Part shown: one piece after another, positions 54,066 to 62,877 of the stretch
Layout: the number at the start of each line of letters is the position of its first letter
Position numbering within the stretch: position 1 is the stretch's first letter
Assembly (NCBI RefSeq): GCF_014197535.1
Contig: NZ_JACIFV010000002.1
Span: 310,001-374,000, forward strand
Source: Rhizobium aethiopicum
GTDB lineage: Bacteria; Pseudomonadota; Alphaproteobacteria; Rhizobiales; Rhizobiaceae
Direction: 5' to 3'
DNA length: 64,000 nucleotides
Notes under the pieces: model-generated
Told to the model about the DNA's origin: nothing
Databases searched by the model: none
Seen by the model: the letters and a program-made list of their open reading frames with translations, nothing else
Position numbers and translations under genes: made by a program

Positions 54066-54791
54066 TCAGCTGATCAGCTTCAATCGAATTGCTTTTGCTA
54101 CCAACTGGGTGCGATTGACGCAATCGAGTTTTTTGATCGCATTGGTCATATAGGCATTCACCGTATGATCGGAGAGCGTCAGGATCTGGCCGATCTCGAT
54201 CGAGGTCTTGCCCTGTGCCGTCCAGCGCACGACTTCAAGTTCACGCGCCGACAGCGCATTGTGCGCGTTTTCCTCGTTGCGCTTGACCGCATTGAATGCG
54301 TCGAGGGCATGCAGGATGATGATCGCCAGCTCGTTGACTTCGCTCTGGCCGAGCGCCGCACGTTCGCCGCAGAACCAGAAGACCAGGCGCCGGCCATCGA
54401 CTGCAATGGTTGGCATTGCAACGCCCGCAGGTATCGCATGGCGCAGCATCAAGGCGCGCAGCTCGACCGGAAAGGCCTGTCCATTGACGGCATCGTTGAG
54501 GTGCCAGGCCTGCGGCACGGCTGACTCCCTCAACCGTATGCCGAAAGGGCAACCACGCATCATGTTGGCGCGATCGAAATCCCTGATATAGGCCGCGGGA
54601 AGCGAGCTTTCGATCAGCAGCGGTTTCAGGAGGAGGTCTTCCGGCGAGGGAGCGTGCATCAGCGTCGCATAGGACAGTCCGAAGGCCGCGGAGACTCTGC
54701 CGAGTCCTTGTGCAAACAGGCCGCGTGTTCCTGCAACAGCAAGTTCCGCCGAAAGCAACGACTGTCTTTCAGAGGTAGTCATGTAAGACAT
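54066..54791 (-). CDS. LuxR-type regulator with autoinducer-binding-like domain
   Basis: A 241-residue protein: residues about 20-160 resemble an autoinducer-binding domain (FGLSYATLMHAPSPEDLLLK, AYIRDFDRANMMRGCPFGIR), and residues 175-241 form a LuxR helix-turn-helix (LSARELEVVRWTAQGKTSIE, IGQILTLSDHTVNAYMTNAI, KKLDCVNRTQLVAKAIRLKL). No LuxI synthase is nearby, so it is a LuxR solo. The Asp-Pro of the AHL pocket appears as Cys-Pro, so it may not bind ordinary acyl-homoserine lactones. GGGAG precedes the ATG at 54791. Confidence 0.83.
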   Translation of the reverse strand: MSYMTTSERQSLLSAELAVAGTRGLFAQGLGRVSAAFGLSYATLMHAPSPEDLLLKPLLIESSLPAAYIRDFDRANMMRGCPFGIRLRESAVPQAWHLNDAVNGQAFPVELRALMLRHAIPAGVAMPTIAVDGRRLVFWFCGERAALGQSEVNELAIIILHALDAFNAVKRNEENAHNALSARELEVVRWTAQGKTSIEIGQILTLSDHTVNAYMTNAIKKLDCVNRTQLVAKAIRLKLIS

Positions 54792-55122
54792 TTGTACGCT
54801 CCCGGCAGCCTCAATGTTAACGCTATCAAATACTCAAACACCGCCGGACGCTAGCCCCAATTGCCTTATCTCAAGCCGATTAGGTCGAAAGGCGCAGAAA
54901 TAGTCACGACTGCGCGCGCCTCGGTTGAGTTGCGGCTTGCGCAAGTAGCGTTGTGGTATCTTTGACTTCTGCTGCGGCGGGACAGCTGTGGATACCGGCT
55001 GCTCCGGGCAGGAAGAGAATCGGGCCGGAAGAGCCTGGGCGGCGAGACGCGCCAAAACTGGCTTGCTGCGGCACGATGCAATTGATAGGCGTATTATCAT
55101 GTATAACTGAGGCGATTTAATC
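54792..55122. other. intergenic region between divergent LuxR and ClpP-fold genes
   Basis: 330 bases with no gene that I can support. It must contain both divergent promoters. An AT-rich stretch at 55079-55105 (TTGATAGGCGTATTATCATG then TATAAC) could be the core promoter of the plus-strand gene, though the spacing is not canonical. Confidence 0.4.
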
Positions 55123-56793
55123 GTGCGCTTTGCATCCAGCCTGCATTTTAAGCATCTGTTTTCTCTGCCAGTACTTGTTTTTCTTTTGTTGAACTTGCCG
55201 GTCGATGTCGCGACCTCGCAGGCAGCCGGGCAGAAGGCGGCAGGGCAGCCGCCGATGCGCTTCATCCTCGTGCACCATCTCCTCTGCATGGAGGACTGTC
55301 CGGGATGGATATCGGCAGAGGGACGCATAACCTCCGACACGCCCGCGCAACTGCGAAAAATCCTCAAGAAGATCGGTAACCGAAAGCCGCCGATCGTCTT
55401 CCGTTCCGAGGGCGGGGATGTCGATGCCGCCTATGCGATGGGCCGTATGATCCGCAAAGCGGGTCTGGAAACGGCGGTAGGCGGCACTAGGCTGAAGGAT
55501 TGCCCGCCGGACGATCTGCGCTGCGATGCCGCCATCGCAAAGGACGGGACCGCGCTTGGTAACACCTATTCGGACGGCGCATATTGCTTTTCCGCCTGCC
55601 CGCTGGCGTTTGCGGGCGGCACGTCGCGTGTCGCGTCACAATGGGCTTTCATCGGTGTTCACCAGATCACGACGATCTATAACGGGGTGCGCGTTTCCTA
55701 CCGTATCGAATACAAGATCGTGAACGGCAAGAAGAAGGAAATCTCCCGCAAGGAAGTCGGGCGCAAGTCGGCCGGGCAGAGCAGCTCCACCAAGCTCGGC
55801 AAGAAGGCCAGCAACGCCCTAATGGCCTATTTGAAGGAGATGGGGGTCGATAAGGATCTGGTGGATCATATGATGAGCGCCACGCCGGACAGCATCAAGA
55901 TCGTGCCGCCCGCAGAGGCAATTCGAATAGGCCTCATGACCGACATGCTGTCTTACAGCGAGCGGCCGGGAATGCCGCTTTGCGCACCGGATGCAGCCGC
56001 CGAGGCTGTCTGCCACGGACATCGGGCGGTCCAGCCGCCTCTGGCTGAGGCGCCGGTATCCGAGGCACCGGCGCAGAATGCCTCCGGAGGCGCAAGCGAG
56101 AGCCTGCCGAAAACTCGGCCCATGGATTTTCTCCTGATGTCCAACGGCAATTGCCAGGAAGAGTGCACGCAATGGATTTCGGCGGATGGAGACATCACGC
56201 CGGATACGCCGGCTCAGCTGGAAGCGATCCTGAAGGCGCTTGGCGAAAGGAAACTCCCGATCGTCCTTCAGTCCAATGGCGGGGATATGGATGCGGCTTT
56301 TGCAATGGGGCGTTTGATCCGTGCTGCAGGTCTGGAGACGTCGATCGGCAGAACGCAGTTGCCGAATTGTCCGAAGCAGGACCCGCGTTGCAAAGCCAGC
56401 ATCGCCGAAAGCGGACTGACTGAAGGCGAAGTCTTTGCCGGCCGTGCGTACTGCCTTTCGACCTGTACTCTTGTCCTGATGAGCGGAACGCCGCGGATCG
56501 TCGGATATTCCGCTATCGGCCTCGTCAGACCGACGGCGTTTGAATACATGAAATTCTTCGCCTATTTCGATGAGATGGGCGTCACTGCCGAGACCTACGA
56601 GACGATGATGCTCGCGACATCAATTGAGCGAAAGCTTGTGCTTCGTTCTCAGGCGCTCGAGCTAGGCATCATCAATGGCGTTATTCCTTATGGGGAAGAG
56701 CCCGGCTCCCATGTCTGTGGCCCACAGGCGAAGGAAAGTCTCCAATGCCCTACAGCGCCGCGCGTTTTATCAGACGCGCAAAGGGCGCTGTAA
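55123..56793 (+). CDS. exported protein with two tandem ClpP-fold domains (COG3904-like)
   Basis: A 556-residue protein with an N-terminal signal sequence (hydrophobic residues 11-30) and two homologous domains, about 45-290 and 333-540. Both share C-x3-C-x-x-WISA-x-G-x-IT, the DTPAQL helix, IV-x2-S-x-GGD-x-DAA-x-AMGR-x-IR, and AYC-x-S-x-C. This is the ClpP/crotonase-like fold of predicted periplasmic proteins. Domain 1 keeps a candidate catalytic Ser157 (YCFSAC) and His180 (FIGVHQ); domain 2 keeps Ser446 but has Val468 or Arg469 where His is expected, so it is probably inactive. A Lys/Ser-rich insert (residues 195-230) is unique to domain 1. GTG start with GAGG upstream. Its last 14 residues come from a palindromic repeat. 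Confidence 0.8.
   Translation: MRFASSLHFKHLFSLPVLVFLLLNLPVDVATSQAAGQKAAGQPPMRFILVHHLLCMEDCPGWISAEGRITSDTPAQLRKILKKIGNRKPPIVFRSEGGDVDAAYAMGRMIRKAGLETAVGGTRLKDCPPDDLRCDAAIAKDGTALGNTYSDGAYCFSACPLAFAGGTSRVASQWAFIGVHQITTIYNGVRVSYRIEYKIVNGKKKEISRKEVGRKSAGQSSSTKLGKKASNALMAYLKEMGVDKDLVDHMMSATPDSIKIVPPAEAIRIGLMTDMLSYSERPGMPLCAPDAAAEAVCHGHRAVQPPLAEAPVSEAPAQNASGGASESLPKTRPMDFLLMSNGNCQEECTQWISADGDITPDTPAQLEAILKALGERKLPIVLQSNGGDMDAAFAMGRLIRAAGLETSIGRTQLPNCPKQDPRCKASIAESGLTEGEVFAGRAYCLSTCTLVLMSGTPRIVGYSAIGLVRPTAFEYMKFFAYFDEMGVTAETYETMMLATSIERKLVLRSQALELGIINGVIPYGEEPGSHVCGPQAKESLQCPTAPRVLSDAQRAL
56750..56792. repeat. CTACAGCG...CGCTGT palindromic repeat, copy 2
   Basis: CTACAGCGCCGCGCGTTTTA then TCAGACGCGCAAAGGGCGCTGTAA; reversed, it matches copy 1 at 52353-52392 along almost its whole length. 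It encodes residues 543-556 of the tandem ClpP-fold protein and supplies the stop codon at 56791-56793. Confidence 0.75.
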
Positions 56794-56934
56794 CATTTTG
56801 AATCTACGCACCATACCTTCCATGATCCAGCGTGGCCGCAAGGCGAGCGCTATTCACAGCTTGCCGATATTTCGATATCTCAATGACGAGGACAAATGCC
56901 CTCGCGCCTGCGCGGGCCGGGACGGGGAACATCC

Positions 56935-58614
56935 ATGCCAGCAATCAAATCGGATATCGAGATCGCGCGCGCCGCGGCCAAGAAGCCGATCTTCGAGATC
57001 GGGGCGAAGCTAGGCATCGCGGCCGAGCAGCTCCTCCCCTACGGCCACGACAAGGCAAAGGTCAGCGCCGAGTTCATTGCGGCGCAGGCAGGCAAGAAGG
57101 ACGGCAAGCTGATCCTCGTCACTGCGATCAATCCGACGCCTGCCGGCGAGGGCAAGACGACGACGACCGTCGGCCTCGGCGACGGGCTGAACCGGATCGG
57201 CAAAAAGGCAATCGTCTGCATTCGCGAGGCGTCGCTCGGTCCCTGTTTCGGCGTCAAGGGCGGGGCGGCCGGCGGCGGTTATGCGCAGGTCGTGCCGATG
57301 GAAGATATCAACCTGCATTTCACCGGCGATTTCCACGCGATCACCTCGGCCCACAATCTGCTGGCGGCGATCATCGACAACCACATCTATTGGGGCAACG
57401 AAGAGAATATCGACATCCGCCGCATCACCTGGCGGCGGGTCATGGATATGAACGACCGGGCGCTGAGGAGCATGGTCTCCTCGCTCGGCGGCGTCGCCAA
57501 CGGTTTTCCACGCCAGGGCGGCTTCGACATTACCGTCGCCTCCGAGGTGATGGCGATCCTCTGCCTCGCCACCGATCTCAAGGATCTGGAGCGGCGGCTC
57601 GGTGACATCATCATCGGTTACCGCTTTGACAAGACGCCGGTGCATGCGCGCGATCTGAAAGCCGACGGCGCCATGGCCGTGCTGCTGAAGGACGCGATGC
57701 AGCCGAACCTCGTGCAGACGCTGGAGAACAATCCGGCCTTCGTGCATGGCGGTCCGTTCGCCAATATCGCTCATGGCTGCAATTCGGTGACGGCGACGAA
57801 GACGGCGCTGAAGCTCGGAGAGTATGTGGTGACGGAAGCGGGATTCGGGGCCGATCTCGGGGCTGAAAAATTCTTCAACATCAAATGCCGCAAGGCCGGG
57901 CTGAAGCCGGACGCGGCCGTTATCGTCGCGACCATCCGGGCGCTGAAGATGAATGGCGGCGTGAAGAAGGAGAATCTCGGCACGGAGGACGTCGCGGCGC
58001 TGAAGAAGGGCTGCGCCAATCTCGGCCGCCATGTTGCCAATGTGCGCCGCTTCGGCGTGCCCGTCGTCGTCGCGATCAATCATTTCGTCACGGATACCGA
58101 TGCGGAGATCGCGGCGGTGAAGGAATTCGTCTCGCGGCTCGGCGCCGAAGCGATCCTCTGCCAGCATTGGGCCAAAGGTTCGGCCGGCATCGAGGAACTG
58201 GCGCACAAGGTGGTGGAACTGGCCGAATCGGGTCAAGCGAAATTTCAGCCGCTCTACGGGGACGACATTTCACTGTTCGAGAAGATCGAGATCGTCGCCT
58301 CGAAGATCTACCATGCCGGCGAGGTGACCGCCGACAAGGCGGTGCGCGATCAGCTGCAGACATGGGAGGAGCAGGGCTACGGCAAGCTGCCGGTCTGCAT
58401 GGCGAAGACGCAATATTCCTTCTCCACCGATCCGAACCTGCGCGGCGCGCCGGAAGGCCATATCGTTTCGGTGCGCGAGGTGCGGCTCTCGGCCGGCGCC
58501 GGCTTCGTCGTCGCCATCACCGGCGAGATCATGACGATGCCGGGCCTGCCGAAATCGCCGTCGGCGGAGCGGATTTTTCTAAATGAGCAGGGTTTTATCG
58601 AGGGGTTGTTCTGA
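56935..58614 (+). CDS. fhs: formate--tetrahydrofolate ligase
   Basis: ATP-dependent synthesis of 10-formyl-THF from formate, joining formate to one-carbon metabolism. The 559 residues match the family. The P-loop [10 protein letters not shown] is at residues 69-78. Further typical segments are [40 protein letters not shown] and [19 protein letters not shown], followed by the late [20 protein letters not shown] and [17 protein letters not shown]. The ATG at 56935 follows GGGGAAC and is favoured over 56896. Confidence 0.97.
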   Translation: MPAIKSDIEIARAAAKKPIFEIGAKLGIAAEQLLPYGHDKAKVSAEFIAAQAGKKDGKLILVTAINPTPAGEGKTTTTVGLGDGLNRIGKKAIVCIREASLGPCFGVKGGAAGGGYAQVVPMEDINLHFTGDFHAITSAHNLLAAIIDNHIYWGNEENIDIRRITWRRVMDMNDRALRSMVSSLGGVANGFPRQGGFDITVASEVMAILCLATDLKDLERRLGDIIIGYRFDKTPVHARDLKADGAMAVLLKDAMQPNLVQTLENNPAFVHGGPFANIAHGCNSVTATKTALKLGEYVVTEAGFGADLGAEKFFNIKCRKAGLKPDAAVIVATIRALKMNGGVKKENLGTEDVAALKKGCANLGRHVANVRRFGVPVVVAINHFVTDTDAEIAAVKEFVSRLGAEAILCQHWAKGSAGIEELAHKVVELAESGQAKFQPLYGDDISLFEKIEIVASKIYHAGEVTADKAVRDQLQTWEEQGYGKLPVCMAKTQYSFSTDPNLRGAPEGHIVSVREVRLSAGAGFVVAITGEIMTMPGLPKSPSAERIFLNEQGFIEGLF

Positions 58615-58655
58615 TCAGGCGTGGTGAAGGGACGGATGCGGCCTCTGAATCCTCC

Positions 58656-58684
58656 CTTCTCCCCTCGGGGCCCGAGGGGAGAAG
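58656..58684. repeat. shortened CTTCTCCCC-type palindrome
   Basis: CTTCTCCCCTCGGG (58656-58669) and CCCGAGGGGAGAAG (58671-58684) form a perfect 14-base inverted repeat around one base. It is the core of the CCCCTCATCCG family seen near the xdh genes, placed 40 bases after the fhs stop, where it may act as a terminator hairpin. Confidence 0.75.
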
Positions 58685-58753
58685 AGGATATGCCGCACCG
58701 TCTCCGTTCCCCGCCAGTTGTCGCTTGATGACGGGATTCTAGCCCTTCAACCG

Positions 58754-59704
58754 TCAATGACAATAACGATAGCCGCCCTTCCTTTCGATGACGTCGAGAT
58801 GGAAATGGGTTTCGTGGGCCGCGTCGCTTTCGGGGTCGAGGACGGTGGTGAAATAGAGGCAGCCGGCGGCGCTGACGGCGCGTTGGAAGGCGCCGGTAAG
58901 TGTTGGATCCTCGCGGCGGGAGCGCACGGCGACGTCATCGCCCTTTTCGAAATGGAAGCTCGCAATATCGATGGCGTTGCCGCGGGCATGTTCGGAGATC
59001 CTGCCTGTTTCGGCGCTGTTGCGCAGGCGGCACATATATGCAGTAGCCTGGTTGACGGCGGTGATACGGCCCTGCTCAGGCAGGGCGGCGGAAGCGGCAG
59101 GGATGACGCTCTCCTTCATCCAGCGGGCAAGTGCGAGTGCCACCGGGCAGCGGATCGTTGCCTCCGGCTTGAGGGCGATACCGGGCAGAGCCTCGGAGAC
59201 GATGATCGGTTTGTCGATGCCGCAGCCGTTGCCGTCATCGATGCGCGGCGTTTCCTTGAAGACCACACCCAACTCCTTGAGTGAGGTAGTGCATTCGGCA
59301 TGCTCGGCGTCACTTTCGGATTCGATCGTCAGATGCTGCTCTTCAAGCGTCTGCTCGCCGAGCGGCTTTTCTTCCGGCGGAGTCTGTGGGCTTTCGAGCT
59401 GGCCCGGCGGAAGCGGCGGGCCCTGAATAGGTTCTGCAGGCTCAGGCTTTGCCGGTTCGGCTGGCGGAGCAGGCGACTGGGCCGGTGCTGATGTCTCCGG
59501 CTCCTTTACGTCAGGTTTCGGCTGAGGGGCAGGCACCCGTTCAGGCACGGAGGGTTCCACTTTTTCCGAGGACGGTGGGGTAGGACTGGTCGTCTGCCCG
59601 GCATCGGGCCGTGGCTCGGGCAATGGGCCGCGCGGGGGCAGGCGGGCGCCGGCAAGAAAGGCGGTAGCGGCAAGCAGGATCGCTAATGTCGAAAATTTTC
59701 TCAA
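58754..59704 (-). CDS. extensin-like C-terminal domain protein, exported
   Basis: About 316 residues from a TTG at 59704 (MRKFSTLAILLAATAFLAGA as signal or anchor). A long Pro/Glu/Ala-rich linker (about residues 25-140, with repeats such as PAPQPKPDVKEPETSAPAQS) would span the envelope. The C-terminal domain of about 170 residues belongs to the bacterial extensin-like family: CTTSLKELGVVF, GNGCGIDKPIIVSEAL, CPVALALARWM, ISEHARGNAIDIASFHFEKG and HFHLDVIERKGGYRYCH. Conserved His and Asp residues suggest a metal-dependent peptidoglycan peptidase related to LAS enzymes (inference). The frame extends to 59866, but the extra part is not protein-like. Confidence 0.8.
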   Translation of the reverse strand: MRKFSTLAILLAATAFLAGARLPPRGPLPEPRPDAGQTTSPTPPSSEKVEPSVPERVPAPQPKPDVKEPETSAPAQSPAPPAEPAKPEPAEPIQGPPLPPGQLESPQTPPEEKPLGEQTLEEQHLTIESESDAEHAECTTSLKELGVVFKETPRIDDGNGCGIDKPIIVSEALPGIALKPEATIRCPVALALARWMKESVIPAASAALPEQGRITAVNQATAYMCRLRNSAETGRISEHARGNAIDIASFHFEKGDDVAVRSRREDPTLTGAFQRAVSAAGCLYFTTVLDPESDAAHETHFHLDVIERKGGYRYCH

Positions 59705-59877
59705 TCCATCCGGTTCCCAGTATTGGTGGCTAGAAGCAACGCATGAGAGCGATTTTCGTTGCAATTGTGCAACGTTTTTGAGGGTCGCCAAGGCTTGATG
59801 GATTTCCAAAATAATGCCGTGGCTTATGTTGACAACGCCAGGGTGCTTTCGAACCGCCAATGCCAATGGCGGCGGCG

Positions 59878-59922
59878 ATGCCTTCGATTTCGACTAAGGT
59901 GTCGCTCACGAAGACCTTCTGA
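59878..59922 (+). CDS. possible short ORF upstream of a terminator
   Basis: A 14-codon frame, MPSISTKVSLTKTF, with in-frame ATGs also at 59860 and 59866. It lies after a TTGACA at 59829-59834 and before a clear intrinsic terminator at 59956-59980. It is in the interval between the extensin-like gene and trpL. No recognised family; it may be a leader peptide, part of a small RNA, or fortuitous. Confidence 0.25.
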   Translation: MPSISTKVSLTKTF

Positions 59923-59955
59923 CTGCCGGCGGCGACACACCTTCACGGCTGGGAG

Positions 59956-59980
59956 GGGCGGCTTTCGGGCCGCCCTTTTT
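59956..59980 (+). terminator. intrinsic terminator upstream of trpL
   Basis: GGGCGGC (59956-59962) and GCCGCCC (59969-59975) form a 7-base stem with a 6-base loop, followed by five Ts. No annotated plus-strand gene ends here, which implies an unrecognised short transcript starting after about 59835. Confidence 0.75.
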
Positions 59981-59997
59981 CATTGCGCAATCGCCTC

Positions 59998-60026
59998 TTG
60001 CGCGGCGGCTGATCTCAGGCTAACAA
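59998..60026 (+). promoter_or_regulatory. probable promoter of trpL-trpE(G)
   Basis: TTGCGC (59998-60003), a 17-base spacer, and TAACAA (60021-60026). The -10 match is weak. The predicted start would fall at or next to the A of the trpL ATG at 60034, agreeing with the leaderless trpL message known from Sinorhizobium. Confidence 0.5.
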
Positions 60027-60033
60027 TTTTTCC

Positions 60034-60078
60034 ATGATCACGTCCTTGAACATTGCTGTTTGGTGGTGGGCTCGCTGA
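60034..60078 (+). CDS. trpL: trp operon leader peptide
   Basis: The 14-residue peptide MITSLNIAVWWWAR with three consecutive Trp codons (60061-60069) and a TGA at 60076. The WWWAR ending equals that of the Sinorhizobium meliloti leader peptide. Ribosome stalling at the UGG codons when charged tRNA-Trp is scarce favours the antiterminator and so expression of trpE(G). There is no Shine-Dalgarno sequence upstream, as expected for a leaderless message. In S. meliloti the peptide (peTrpL) has extra roles in trans. Confidence 0.9.
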   Translation: MITSLNIAVWWWAR

Positions 60079-60118
60079 GGCGGCCTCGACCAATCGTGTC
60101 CAATGACGACGACGAGTG

Positions 60119-60148
60119 AGCCGCCCGAAACTTCGAGGCGGCTTTTTT
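60119..60148 (+). terminator. trp attenuator
   Basis: AGCCGCC (60119-60125) pairs with GGCGGCT (60137-60143), followed by six Ts. GGCGGC at 60079-60084, directly after the trpL stop, can pair with the same GCCGCC (60120-60125) and forms the competing antiterminator, giving the classical switch. Confidence 0.88.
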
Positions 60149-60194
60149 GTTTTATCGCCGCCTGTCGTCCGGGCCCCGATAATGGAGTGGAACA

Positions 60195-62384
60195 ATGGTA
60201 ACGATCCTGCGGGATGATGGTGCGGAAATCTACGAGACCAAGGGCGGCATATCCGTCACGAGGCAGCGGCGGGCGATCCCTTACGGCGATGCGGTCTCCT
60301 CCTATATCGACAAGCTCGACGAACGCCGCGGCGCTGTGTTCTCGTCGAATTACGAATATCCGGGCCGTTATACGCGCTGGGATACCGCCGTCGTCGATCC
60401 GCCGCTCGGCATCTCCTCCTTCGGCCGTGACGTCTGGATTGAGGCCTATAACGAGCGCGGCGAGGTGCTCCTCGGCTTCGTGAGGGAGCGGCTGAAGACG
60501 GTGTCCGACGTCGTGCTCGGCGCTTCCTCCGCCCGCCGCCTCGACCTCTCCGTCAAGGCGCCGGACCGGGTGTTCACCGAGGAAGAGCGCTCGAAGATGC
60601 CGACCGTCTTCACGGTGCTGCGCGCCGTCACCGACCTCTTCTATTCGCAGGCCGATGCGAGCCTCGGGCTCTACGGCGCCTTCGGCTACGACATTGCCTT
60701 CCAATTCGATGCGATCGATCTGAAGCTGACGCGGCCTTCCGACCAGCGCGACATGGTGCTCTACCTGCCGGACGAAATCCTCGTCGTCGACAACTATGCC
60801 GCCAAGGCCTGGATCGACCGCTATGATTTCGCGAAGGACGGCGTGACGACCGAAGGCAAGGCGGAAGATATCGCGCCCGAGCCTTTCAAGCAGACCGATG
60901 CCATTCCGCCGAAGAGCGACCACCGGCCGGGCGAATATGCCGAACTCGTCGTCAAAGCCAAGGAAAGCTTCCGCAAGGGTGATCTTTTCGAAGTTGTGCC
61001 GGGGCAGAAGTTCATGGAGCGCTGCGAAAGCAAGCCTTCCGATATTTCCAGACGGCTGAAGGCGATCAATCCGTCGCCCTATTCCTTCTTCATCAATCTC
61101 GGCAATCAGGAATATCTGGTCGGCGCCTCGCCCGAGATGTTCGTGCGGGTCTCCGGCCGCCGCATCGAGACCTGCCCGATCTCGGGCACAATCAAGCGCG
61201 GCGACGATCCGATCGCCGACAGCGAGCAGATCCTGAAGCTTTTGAATTCGAAGAAGGACGAATCCGAACTCACCATGTGCTCGGATGTCGACCGCAACGA
61301 CAAGAGCCGCGTCTGCGAGCCGGGCTCGGTCAAGGTGATCGGCCGCCGGCAGATCGAGATGTATTCGCGCCTCATCCACACGGTCGACCACATCGAAGGG
61401 CGGCTGCGCGACGACATGGATGCCTTCGACGGCTTCCTCAGCCACGCCTGGGCCGTCACCGTCACCGGTGCGCCGAAGCTCTGGGCGATGCGCTTCATCG
61501 AGAGCCATGAAAAGAGCCCGCGTGCATGGTATGGTGGGGCGATCGGCATGGTCGGCTTCAACGGCGACATGAACACCGGCCTGACGCTGCGCACCGTGCG
61601 CATCAAGGATGGCATCGCCGAGGTGCGCGCCGGCGCGACGCTGCTCAACGATTCCATCCCAGAGGAAGAAGAAGCCGAAACCGAACTGAAGGCCTCCGCC
61701 ATGCTTTCCGCCATCCGAGACGCCAAGATCGGCAATTCCGGCAAGATTCAGCGCGACGTCGCAAGCGTCGGCAAGGACGTCAGCATCCTGCTCGTCGACC
61801 ATGAGGACAGCTTCGTCCATACGCTGGCCAATTATTTCCGCCAGACGGGAGCGACGGTTTCGACCGTGCGCACGCCAGTGCCGGAGGAGATCTTCGATCG
61901 GCTGAACCCCGATCTCGTCGTGCTGTCGCCCGGGCCGGGGACGCCCAAGGACTTCGACTGCAAAGCGACGATCAAGAAGGCGCGGGCGCGTAACCTGCCG
62001 ATCTTCGGCGTCTGCCTCGGCCTGCAGGCGCTCGCCGAAGCCTATGGTGGGGAATTGCGCCATCTGGCGCTGCCGATGCACGGCAAGCCGTCGCGCATCC
62101 GCGTGCTGGAACCGGGCATCGTCTTCTCCGGCCTTTCGAAGGAAGTGACGGTCGGCCGCTATCACTCGATCTTTGCCGATCCCTCGACGCTGCCGCGTGA
62201 ATTCATCATCACGGCTGAAAGCGAAGACGGCACGATCATGGGCATCGAGCACGCCAAGGAGCCGATCGCCGCGGTGCAGTTCCACCCGGAATCGATCATG
62301 ACGCTTGGCGGCGACGCCGGCATGCGGATGATCGAGAACGTCGTGGCGCATCTGGCGCGCAAGGTGAAGACGAAGGCGGCTTGA
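60195..62384 (+). CDS. trpE(G): anthranilate synthase, fused TrpE-TrpG
   Basis: First step of tryptophan synthesis: chorismate and glutamine to anthranilate. The 729-residue fusion has the chorismate-using TrpE part at about residues 1-510 ([60 protein letters not shown]) and a C-terminal class I glutamine amidotransferase from about 530. The latter shows [12 protein letters not shown], the nucleophile Cys in [16 protein letters not shown], and the His-Glu of [10 protein letters not shown]. The fusion is typical of rhizobia. GGAGTGGAACA precedes the ATG. Expression is controlled by the upstream attenuator; feedback inhibition by Trp is known in relatives. Confidence 0.97.
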   Translation: MVTILRDDGAEIYETKGGISVTRQRRAIPYGDAVSSYIDKLDERRGAVFSSNYEYPGRYTRWDTAVVDPPLGISSFGRDVWIEAYNERGEVLLGFVRERLKTVSDVVLGASSARRLDLSVKAPDRVFTEEERSKMPTVFTVLRAVTDLFYSQADASLGLYGAFGYDIAFQFDAIDLKLTRPSDQRDMVLYLPDEILVVDNYAAKAWIDRYDFAKDGVTTEGKAEDIAPEPFKQTDAIPPKSDHRPGEYAELVVKAKESFRKGDLFEVVPGQKFMERCESKPSDISRRLKAINPSPYSFFINLGNQEYLVGASPEMFVRVSGRRIETCPISGTIKRGDDPIADSEQILKLLNSKKDESELTMCSDVDRNDKSRVCEPGSVKVIGRRQIEMYSRLIHTVDHIEGRLRDDMDAFDGFLSHAWAVTVTGAPKLWAMRFIESHEKSPRAWYGGAIGMVGFNGDMNTGLTLRTVRIKDGIAEVRAGATLLNDSIPEEEEAETELKASAMLSAIRDAKIGNSGKIQRDVASVGKDVSILLVDHEDSFVHTLANYFRQTGATVSTVRTPVPEEIFDRLNPDLVVLSPGPGTPKDFDCKATIKKARARNLPIFGVCLGLQALAEAYGGELRHLALPMHGKPSRIRVLEPGIVFSGLSKEVTVGRYHSIFADPSTLPREFIITAESEDGTIMGIEHAKEPIAAVQFHPESIMTLGGDAGMRMIENVVAHLARKVKTKAA

Positions 62385-62398
62385 TCGCAATTCCGGTT

Positions 62399-62497
62399 CG
62401 CCCTTCCTGTTTGCGGGAAGGGCGGGAGCGGCGTCGAACGTGTCCTTCGAGGCTTCGCCCTGAGGTGCGTAGCCCGTAGGGCGAAGCCTCGAAGGCG
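62399..62497. repeat. hairpin and CTTCGAGGC-type palindrome after trpE(G)
   Basis: CGCCCTTCC/GGAAGGGCG (62399-62424) is a stem just after the trpE(G) stop. It is followed at 62439-62497 by a copy of the element at 20671-20820: TCCTTCGAGGCTTCGCCCTG and TAGGGCGAAGCCTCGAAGG are mutually complementary. Confidence 0.75.
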
Positions 62498-62622
62498 GGG
62501 CGGGCATTCCGGACTGGATACAACAGTTACGCATGGTACAACACCGCAAAGATCTTTCGAGGCGGTTGACTTTGTCAGTCAAATCAGAACATTTCAGGAA
62601 CGATCAACCGGGACCCATCACC

Positions 62623-62862
62623 GTGGCCAATGCTGAAAAGTTCATCGTGCTCCCTTACCGCAAGAACCGCGGCAATCTTGTGCCCGGCGAAATGCGCCAG
62701 GCATCGAATTCCGTCAGCGCCGAAAAGATCGCCTCGGCGATGGCTGAACGGTTTGTCGGCGTGGCGGCCTATGCCGTGATCGTCGACGAGGAAACCGGCG
62801 ACATGTCTTCGCCGCGACTGCTCGCCCGATATGGCGAAATTGCCGATCTCAACGCTGCCTGA
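62623..62862 (+). CDS. small uncharacterised protein
   Basis: A 79-residue protein from a GTG at 62623 (ANAEKFIVLPYRKNRGNLVP, GEMRQASNSVSAEKIASAMA) ending GEIADLNAA. An earlier ATG at 62533 would add 30 unlikely residues. I do not recognise the family. It is followed after 15 bases by the DUF2161 gene and is probably in one unit with it. Confidence 0.65.
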   Translation: MANAEKFIVLPYRKNRGNLVPGEMRQASNSVSAEKIASAMAERFVGVAAYAVIVDEETGDMSSPRLLARYGEIADLNAA

Positions 62863-62877
62863 GGCGACGTTTTCACA

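Larger units (their letters stand above)
60034..60148 (+). ncRNA. rnTrpL: attenuated trp leader RNA (rnTrpL)
   Basis: When attenuation occurs, transcription ends at about 60148 and releases a leader RNA of about 115 nucleotides containing trpL. In S. meliloti the homologous RNA acts in trans as a base-pairing small RNA (established knowledge). The presence of the same architecture here suggests the same; targets cannot be judged from the window. Confidence 0.7.

Noticed and set aside
60015..62582. 855-codon minus-strand open frame opposite trpE(G)
   Set aside because: It is the mirror of a certain gene, rich in Arg/Asp/His shadow composition, without family features.
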